A stretch of DNA of 14,653 nucleotides from the NCBI GenBank assembly GCA_030635865.1, contig DAOVYA010000011.1, forward strand, positions 1 to 14,653. The letters run 5' to 3'. Position 1 is the stretch's first letter. Every line of letters starts with the position of its first letter. Below are positions 6,405 to 11,484 of the stretch, piece after piece. The DNA is from Gammaproteobacteria bacterium (GTDB lineage Bacteria; Pseudomonadota; Gammaproteobacteria; UBA9214). A program made the translations under genes and the position numbers. The notes under the pieces were generated by a model. That model saw nothing but the letters and a program-made list of their open reading frames with translations, was not told the DNA's origin and ran no database searches.

Positions 6405-9278
6405 ATGTTGAATGATCTCAAGATCATCCGCAGGCGCTTCATCGCACTGATTATCGTCGGTTTAGTCCTCGCTCCCCTGGCCGGCCTGGCAGCTGCCCTT
6501 TTGTTTGGAATCATCTCCCCCCAGGATCTGCAATCCACCCGCAACATGCTAATCCTGACAGGCTTTATCGTGGCAGTATCCGGCTGGGCATACTTGTTTT
6601 TCTCTCTATATTTCAAAAACTTGCCAGAAAACACGCTGAATAAGCCCATCACCGGCGAGCTTCCGGATCTGCAACAGCAGCACCTGGCACGCTTCACGCG
6701 TGATTACTGGTGTTTCTTCCTGTTTTACGCGCTGGTGACACCTACCCTGTTTTTCCTGGCCGCCGGCATACCCATCGCGACGACGCTCGGACCATTTTTC
6801 CAGTTAATGCTGTTGCAGCTCTCGGTCGTCACCCTGGTGGGGCTGCCAACCTACCAGCTCGCCCTTGACCAGATCGGCAAACTGGCGGGCCACCTTACCC
6901 TGCTGAAGGTCCAGGTCAGCCTGAAATCGAAAATCATGCTACTGGTCGGGTTTGTCCCGCTACTTTCCTATACCCTGCTGTTGAATTATCACTGGCTGCA
7001 AACCGGCAACCTGACCCCCGGGCACATGGCCATCTGGCTGATGCTGGTGCTTATAACCAGTGTCATCACCCTGTTTTCGGTTCGCAGCGTGACACAGTCA
7101 CTGGAACCGATACAGGCCTTGTTGATGCGTAGCGGTGCTTCATTAAATGAAGAGCTGGCGAGGCTTCAGCCGCAGTCAACCGACGAGATCGGGTTCATGA
7201 CCCAGACGCTCGGCAAACTGTTCCGCAAACTTGATGCACAGGAATCGCATATGCGCGCCGTGGTGGAAACCGCAGCCGAGGGCATTATCGTGGTCAACTC
7301 CGACGGCCTGATAGAGACGTTCAATCCCGCCGCGGAAAAAATATTCGGCTACCAGGCGAGTGAAATTCATCAACGTCCATTGAAACAGCTGTTACCTGAA
7401 ATTACTGATGCCAATGATGAGATCAAGGCCACGGAATCGGTGCGCGAGCTTGAAGCCTGTCATCGTAATGGCAGGCCAATGCAGATCTCCGTGCGCATCA
7501 GTGACATGCAAATTGGAAACGAACGCATGTTCACCTGCCTGGTTGCAGACATCACCCGGCGCAAGGCAATCGAGGCCCGCTTACGCGATGCTGAAAGCCG
7601 TTACCGGGACCTGGTTGAGACCGCGCATGATATGGTATGGACCATGGATCCACAGGGTTGCCTGACCTACGTAAACCGCGCCTGCCAGGATATCTATGGC
7701 TATACCCCGGATGAAATGGTGCAGCATTACCTGCATGAGTTTCGATCACCGGATCATCCGCCACATGACCGGGAGGCGATCGAGTCGCTGATGCGTGGCA
7801 CAGACGATGTGCAGTTCGAAACCGTACACCTTGACAGTGAAGGTAAGGCGCATTTCCTCCGCTTCAGCGCCAAGTCCCACAAGGACGAAGCAGGCCAGGT
7901 TCTCCGCATCAGCGGCATGGCACGGGACATCACGGAACAGAAAGCCTTTCAGCACCAGCTTTCCTATCACGCTGAACATGATCCATTAACAGGCATGTTC
8001 AACCGGAAATATTTTCAGGAAGAACTCGAGCGCACAGTCGCACGTGTTGCCCGTAATGGTTCAAGCTGTGCCCTGTTTTATATTGATCTTGACCAGTTCA
8101 AGTACATCAATGACACCCTCGGTCATGCGACCGGGGACCGCATGCTGGTTGACATCGCCGTCTTGCTGTCCGCCCATGTCCGTGATGGTGACCTGCTGGC
8201 GCGTTTCGGTGGCGATGAATTCACATTATTACTCTACAACATCGACCAACAGAATGTATTACGTGCTGCCGACAATTTCCGCACCCTGTGTGATGACTAC
8301 AAGTTCGCCGAGAATGAAATGTCGTTTAATATCAGCTGCAGTATCGGCATTGCAATGATTGACGGCAAGACAAACTCTGCTGAAGAAATCCTTTCACATG
8401 CCGACCTTGCCTGTCATACGGCGAAGCAGCAGGGACGTAACCGTGCGCATCTTTACAATCCCGCCGACCTCGACAAGGATGGCATGGCCGCCGACATGGA
8501 ATGGGCAGCACAGGTACGTGAAATGCTTGAACATGACCGGTTCCAGCTGGTCTACCAACCCATTGTTTCGGTCACCAGCAGAGAGATACTCGATTATGAA
8601 GTACTGGTCCGCATGGTCTGCAATGACGGTAAGGTCATTTTGCCCGGAGGTTTCATGCCTGCTGCAGAACGTTTCGGCCTCATCCACAGCGTAGACCGCT
8701 GGATCGTACAGCGCGCCATCCTGCAACTGGGTAAAATGCACGCGCGCGGTCAACTGGCGAATTTTTCCATCAACCTGTCCGGCAAGGCCTTCGAAGACCA
8801 TACCCTGCTGCCATTGATACAGGATTTGCTGGACAGCACCGATCTTGATCCGGGTTGTATCACGTTTGAAATTACCGAGACTGCCGCTATTGCAAACCTT
8901 GCCGCCGCAGAGGAATTCATTACTGCATTAAAAGATATTGGCTGCCAGTTTGCACTCGATGATTTCGGTTCGGGCTTTTCATCGTTTGCCTATCTGAAAC
9001 ACCTGGCAGTCGACAAGCTCAAGATAGATGGTTCCTTTGTAAAAGGCATGGCACACAGTTCAGTTGATCAGGCCATGGTGGAATCCATGAACCAGGTCGC
9101 ACATGCACTTGGCAAACAGACTGTCGCGGAGTGCGTCGAAAACGAAGAGACGCTTATGATCCTGAAAGAAATGGGTATTGACCGCGCCCAGGGCAACCAT
9201 ATCGGTCGCCCCAGTGAAGTACCATCATTGCTTGTCCTGCAGGAGACGCACGCCGAAGCCGCAGTACAGCCGAATTAA
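6405..9278 (+). CDS. Membrane-bound PAS-PAS-GGDEF-EAL protein (c-di-GMP cyclase/phosphodiesterase)
   Basis: This 957-aa inner-membrane protein makes and/or degrades cyclic di-GMP. Six hydrophobic segments lie near 12-36, 47-70, 100-124, 129-150, 177-198 and 207-229, then a HAMP-like linker to about 282. PAS domains lie near 283-395 and 396-518, GGDEF near 520-685 and EAL near 700-948. The cyclase site GGDEF (602-606) is intact and follows an RxxD inhibitory site, RDGD (593-596), at the canonical five-residue distance. The EAL domain has EVL (E732), N790, E822, the DDFGSG pair D852/D853, K873, E909 and Q929, so the metal and catalytic set looks complete. The usual QGY is QGN here. The ATG at 6405 gives a basic N-terminus before the first span, but GGAG is 16 bases away, so initiation is unusual. 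The gene is monocistronic with a repeat pair downstream. The signal sensed is unknown. Confidence 0.92.
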   Translation: MLNDLKIIRRRFIALIIVGLVLAPLAGLAAALLFGIISPQDLQSTRNMLILTGFIVAVSGWAYLFFSLYFKNLPENTLNKPITGELPDLQQQHLARFTRDYWCFFLFYALVTPTLFFLAAGIPIATTLGPFFQLMLLQLSVVTLVGLPTYQLALDQIGKLAGHLTLLKVQVSLKSKIMLLVGFVPLLSYTLLLNYHWLQTGNLTPGHMAIWLMLVLITSVITLFSVRSVTQSLEPIQALLMRSGASLNEELARLQPQSTDEIGFMTQTLGKLFRKLDAQESHMRAVVETAAEGIIVVNSDGLIETFNPAAEKIFGYQASEIHQRPLKQLLPEITDANDEIKATESVRELEACHRNGRPMQISVRISDMQIGNERMFTCLVADITRRKAIEARLRDAESRYRDLVETAHDMVWTMDPQGCLTYVNRACQDIYGYTPDEMVQHYLHEFRSPDHPPHDREAIESLMRGTDDVQFETVHLDSEGKAHFLRFSAKSHKDEAGQVLRISGMARDITEQKAFQHQLSYHAEHDPLTGMFNRKYFQEELERTVARVARNGSSCALFYIDLDQFKYINDTLGHATGDRMLVDIAVLLSAHVRDGDLLARFGGDEFTLLLYNIDQQNVLRAADNFRTLCDDYKFAENEMSFNISCSIGIAMIDGKTNSAEEILSHADLACHTAKQQGRNRAHLYNPADLDKDGMAADMEWAAQVREMLEHDRFQLVYQPIVSVTSREILDYEVLVRMVCNDGKVILPGGFMPAAERFGLIHSVDRWIVQRAILQLGKMHARGQLANFSINLSGKAFEDHTLLPLIQDLLDSTDLDPGCITFEITETAAIANLAAAEEFITALKDIGCQFALDDFGSGFSSFAYLKHLAVDKLKIDGSFVKGMAHSSVDQAMVESMNQVAHALGKQTVAECVENEETLMILKEMGIDRAQGNHIGRPSEVPSLLVLQETHAEAAVQPN

Positions 9279-9293
9279 ATAAACCCCAGGAGC

Positions 9294-9347
9294 AGGACCC
9301 GCGCCCCGCGGGGAATTCTCACCGTTCCCGGAGTGGCGCCGGTCCTA
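9294..9347. repeat. REP-like pair in inverted orientation (BIME-like) between convergent genes
   Basis: Arm one begins AGGACCCGCGCCCCGCGGGG (9294-9313). Arm two ends GGAGTGGCGCCGGTCCT (9329-9345), and its reverse complement begins AGGACCGGCGCCACTCCGGG. The two arms match with a few substitutions and could form a GC-rich hairpin. The second arm recurs at 11136-11167. It separates the GGDEF-EAL gene from the convergent gene at 9410 and may stabilise or terminate both transcripts. Confidence 0.75.
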
Positions 9348-9409
9348 CGAGGACAGGAACGACGGTAGAAAAGGGCCGGATATGTTTTGCAATTACCCTA
9401 TTGAGCCTT

Positions 9410-9949
9410 TCAGTGCCGCACGACCCTGTCGGGTAGTGACAGGTCAGCAAGATTGGTGGATTCCGACACCGGCAGCCTGAACTCCAGACCCCACTCCGCG
9501 CGATTGCTGGAATCGATCAACATCTGCATGAAAGAATGCATCAGCTTGTCATCGAGGTAAAAGGTAATACCATTGCCCTGCCTGGGACCCAGCTTCAGGG
9601 TGTACGCACCATCCGATTTCCCGCCAACCCACATACTGGCGACCAGAACACCTTCTTCACCCAGGGGAAAGCTGTCAGCTTCTCCCTGGAATGGCGTTTC
9701 GAAATCCGCCTGTTTCATCGCAGACTGGTGCTCGAAAAGCAGAATCGTCTCGCGCTTGTCGGCATCGATCGTCGTATCTTTCTCAAGCCCGGCTTCGATC
9801 GTCTTCAACAAGCCATCCCATAACAACCTGACCGCGCGCCGGGTCAACCACAGCCGAAACTCCGCTTTGTCCCGGGTGCTGATCTGCAACAGCATGCGGT
9901 CCTGCTCTGCCACATAGGCCATCTGGAATTGATGAGGTTTGTCAGCCAT
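9410..9949 (-). CDS. Conserved-looking hypothetical protein of unknown function
   Basis: I do not recognise a named family in this 179-aa protein. It has no signal peptide or membrane segment and looks cytosolic. The N-terminal half is MADKPHQFQMAYVAEQDRML followed by TRDKAEFRLWLTRRAVRLLW and an amphipathic stretch rich in Lys and Glu. The C-terminal half looks beta-rich, with VLVASMWVGGK, GAYTLKLGPRQG, ITFYLDDKLMHSFMQML and WGLEFRLP. I take it as a real gene for three reasons. It is a full-length open frame with balanced composition, it stops just before a REP pair that also ends the convergent gene, and overlapping frames on the other strand are shorter. The start at 9949 lacks a clear Shine-Dalgarno sequence. 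Neighbours give no functional hint. Confidence 0.75.
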   Translation of the reverse strand: MADKPHQFQMAYVAEQDRMLLQISTRDKAEFRLWLTRRAVRLLWDGLLKTIEAGLEKDTTIDADKRETILLFEHQSAMKQADFETPFQGEADSFPLGEEGVLVASMWVGGKSDGAYTLKLGPRQGNGITFYLDDKLMHSFMQMLIDSSNRAEWGLEFRLPVSESTNLADLSLPDRVVRH

Positions 9950-9998
9950 TTTTGGAATACCGCAAGCACCAGTATCTGGTATTACTCAGGAAATAGTG

Positions 9999-10028
9999 AT
10001 TCTAGCACGCGTAGATTGGGCTGAACAA
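9999..10028 (-). promoter_or_regulatory. Candidate promoter for the hypothetical gene at 9410-9949
   Basis: On the minus strand, TTGTTC (10028-10023) and TAGAAT (10004-9999) are 18 bases apart. The -10 is a 5/6 match and the -35 only 3/6. Between it and the start codon lies the small inverted repeat ACCAG-TAT-CTGGT (9968-9980). Confidence 0.3.
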
Positions 10029-10127
10029 AGCAATAAAAGGGTACTGACCCCTTACCTCTTAGCCTCTCCGCGCATTCAATTATTGCTGAGCTAAACGTTA
10101 GAGCCTTGATCCACCGACTATTAACGC

Positions 10128-10155
10128 TTGACGTAACGCTATGCGTTACTATTCC
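10128..10155 (+). promoter_or_regulatory. higBA promoter with embedded operator palindrome
   Basis: A perfect inverted repeat, GTAACGC-TAT-GCGTTAC, occupies 10133-10149. It overlaps a -35-like TTGACG (10128-10133) and ends just before TATTCC, a poor -10. The toxin ATG is 11 bases beyond the palindrome. Autoregulatory operators of this shape, bound by the HigA/GraA antitoxin, are characteristic of this toxin-antitoxin family. The operator is well supported; the exact -10 is not. Confidence 0.65.
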
Positions 10156-10159
10156 TTCC

Positions 10160-10438
10160 ATGATTAAATCCTTTCAGGACAAGAATACCGAGAGGATATT
10201 TAAGAGACAACGGGTTAAGCGGTTTTCTTTGTCGATTCAAAAACTTGCCCAGCGAAAATTGAATCTGATTGATGGTGCTGATCTAATTGAGGATCTTCGA
10301 ATGCCACCGGGGAATCGCCTGGAAAAGCCTTCGGGAAACCGTAGAGGCCAGTACAGCATTCGTGTGGATAGCCAGTGGCGAATATATTTTCGATGGAAAT
10401 CAGGTCAAGCGACTGATGTTGTAGTTGACTATCATTAG
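10160..10438 (+). CDS. higB: HigB/GraT-like toxin of a type II toxin-antitoxin system (RelE fold)
   Basis: The predicted product is a 92-aa ribosome-dependent mRNA endonuclease of the HigB/GraT branch of the RelE superfamily, with the toxin gene first. Sequence support is MIKSFQDKNTERIF at the start, the central DLRMPPGNRLE, then GQYSIRVDSQWRIYFRW and the terminal VVVDYH. These are the hallmark positions of this subgroup, including the Arg/Trp-rich strands and C-terminal YH. The frame is open back to 10106, but that extension would contain the operator palindrome and a non-family N-terminus, so the ATG at 10160 is chosen. No Shine-Dalgarno sequence precedes it, so the message may be leaderless. 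The antitoxin follows with its ribosome-binding site overlapping the toxin stop codon. Nothing in the sequence suggests inactivation. Confidence 0.9.
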   Translation: MIKSFQDKNTERIFKRQRVKRFSLSIQKLAQRKLNLIDGADLIEDLRMPPGNRLEKPSGNRRGQYSIRVDSQWRIYFRWKSGQATDVVVDYH

Positions 10439-10447
10439 GTGATTAAT

Positions 10448-10753
10448 ATGAGAGACAAGAGATTACCCCCGATTCATCCCGGCGAGATTCTGCTAGAAGA
10501 GTTTCTTAAGCCTATGGGTATAAGCCAGTACCGACTTGCCAAGGCAACGAGTGTGCCGGCACGACGTATCAATGAGATTGTTCATGGCAAACGTTCAATT
10601 ACTGCTGATACAGCCCTCCGCCTTTCGAAGTTTTTTGGCATGTCAGACCGTTTTTGGATGAATCTGCAGACACGGTACGATCTTGAATTAGAAAAAGATC
10701 GACTAGGCTCTCGGCTTGATAAGGAAGTTGAATTGTATGAAGAAGCTAGTTAG
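10448..10753 (+). CDS. higA: HigA/GraA-like antitoxin (XRE-family helix-turn-helix)
   Basis: This 101-aa antitoxin is expected to bind and block the HigB toxin and to repress the operon at the upstream palindrome. It opens with [20 protein letters not shown], the characteristic HigA N-terminus. An XRE helix-turn-helix follows near residues 28-68 ([20 protein letters not shown], then the [14 protein letters not shown] segment). It ends with [20 protein letters not shown] and an acidic/basic helix. I start it at the ATG at 10448, which has AGGTGA five bases upstream. A GTG at 10439 is in frame, but it lies inside the ribosome-binding site. Toxin and antitoxin are separated by nine bases and are certainly co-expressed. 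A 52-base hairpin follows the stop codon. The pair looks intact and lies beside repeat-rich DNA, as mobile toxin-antitoxin cassettes often do. Confidence 0.92.
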   Translation: MRDKRLPPIHPGEILLEEFLKPMGISQYRLAKATSVPARRINEIVHGKRSITADTALRLSKFFGMSDRFWMNLQTRYDLELEKDRLGSRLDKEVELYEEAS

Positions 10754-10761
10754 GAAAAAAT

Positions 10762-10813
10762 GGTGTCGGAGCACATTTCTTCCTTATATTAGGAGAAAAT
10801 GTGCTCCGACACC
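10762..10813 (+). repeat. Strong hairpin directly after higA (possible terminator or REP/RAYT-like element)
   Basis: GGTGTCGGAGCACATTT (10762-10778) and its exact reverse complement (10797-10813) form a 17-bp perfect stem. An inner TCCT/AGGA helix extends it, leaving a six-base AT loop. Six As precede it and TTAAATT follows, so it could terminate higBA, though there is no true T-run. Shape and sequence resemble hairpins associated with REP-associated transposases. Confidence 0.8.
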
Positions 10814-10907
10814 TTAAATTCGACATATTTTGACTCGCGCTGTGCCAGGAGTGCTCGCTCTATGTACGTCAGATTAGTCAATATAGTGATCTAACATTGT
10901 ATCTCTG

Positions 10908-10940
10908 GAAACTTTCCTTCTTTCAAACAGGGAAAGTTTC
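10908..10940. repeat. Hairpin with 10-bp perfect stem
   Basis: GAAACTTTCC (10908-10917) pairs exactly with GGAAAGTTTC (10931-10940) around a 13-base loop. It lies in non-coding AT-rich DNA. No T-run follows, so a terminator role is not supported. Confidence 0.65.
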
Positions 10941-11092
10941 AGCATATTTCACTTTCTATCAGATCTTTTACCAGTAACTTTTTTCTGCAAATACAGAATA
11001 ATTCCATCAAACTCAATGGGATTTACAGTTAAAACGCGATATGTCTGGCTGGAAATAGAACAATTTCATGCATGAAAGGAGGACAAGGGCAG

Positions 11093-11119
11093 CCTGTCAC
11101 TCTCGACAGGTTTAATTTT
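11093..11119 (+). terminator. Weak terminator-like hairpin
   Basis: CCTGTC (11093-11098) pairs with GACAGG (11105-11110) around a six-base loop and is followed by TTTAATTTT. No gene ends immediately upstream on this strand; higA ends 340 bases earlier. It may be remnant sequence. Confidence 0.3.
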
Positions 11120-11135
11120 GAAATTGAGGAAATTC

Positions 11136-11167
11136 TTACCATTCCCGGCGGGGCGCCGGTCCTACGA
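11136..11167. repeat. Solo REP copy of the GGCGCCGGTCCTACGA family
   Basis: TACCATTCCCGGCGGGGCGC followed by CGGTCCTACGA matches the second arm of the pair at 9294-9347 (CACCGTTCCCGGAGTGGCGC then CGGTCCTACGA) with few substitutions. The conserved flanking AATTCT also matches. The copy has its own internal palindrome potential, CCGGCGGGGCGCCGG. Confidence 0.75.
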
Positions 11168-11239
11168 TGAGAGGCATGGCAGTGACTTCGTCGGGAATCG
11201 TTTTATGAAAAGAGGGCACATCTTTGTTGGCCTTGTTTT

Positions 11240-11263
11240 TCTTTGCGTCTTTGCGCCTTTGCC
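11240..11263. repeat. Short 8-bp tandem repeat (TCTTTGCG x2.5)
   Basis: TCTTTGCG, TCTTTGCG and CCTTTGCC follow each other without gaps. CGCAAAGACGCAAAG-type runs are a recurrent intergenic motif in many environmental proteobacteria. No function is apparent. Confidence 0.6.
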
Positions 11264-11437
11264 TACAGGGATGGTCACTCCGGTCTTCCTGCCCTCTTGT
11301 GACACTTGTACATCCCTGTACATCGTAGGTAAGGGGCGTGAGCAGGAGCGGAAGCTTTGCGAGAGGAATGTTTTTTCTCTGTGAGATCTGTGGCAAAAGA
11401 TTTATATCAGGGTCAAAGAACGCTTGGTCCATATTTA

Positions 11438-11468
11438 CGAGATTGCCGCGCTTCGCTCGCAATGACGA
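11438..11468. repeat. Solo inverted arm of the GTCATTGCGAG repeat family
   Basis: ACGAGATTGCCGCGCTTCGC continuing TCGCAATGACGAA closely matches the inverted arm at 2213-2245, including the following AATAAA. It lies 16 bases beyond the uvrD stop codon (minus strand). Confidence 0.75.
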
Positions 11469-11484
11469 ATAAACAAGAGCTTCT

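Larger units (their letters stand above)
10754..11484. other. Gene-free repeat island between higA and uvrD
   Basis: I see no credible gene in this 731-base stretch; the short open frames run through repeat sequence. It holds the 10762-10813 hairpin, a 10-bp perfect stem GAAACTTTCC/GGAAAGTTTC (10908-10917 with 10931-10940), and a 14-bp perfect palindrome TTTCATGCATGAAA (11064-11077). It also holds a CCTGTC/GACAGG stem followed by TTTAATTTT (11093-11119), a REP copy (11136-11167), an 8-bp tandem repeat (11240-11263) and an inverted copy of the first repeat family (11438-11468). Base composition is more AT-rich in 10850-11070 than in the neighbouring genes. Confidence 0.75.

Noticed and set aside
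10106..10159. Longer N-terminus for the HigB toxin starting at 10106
   Set aside because: It would translate the operator and promoter, and gives residues foreign to the family; the ATG at 10160 fits.
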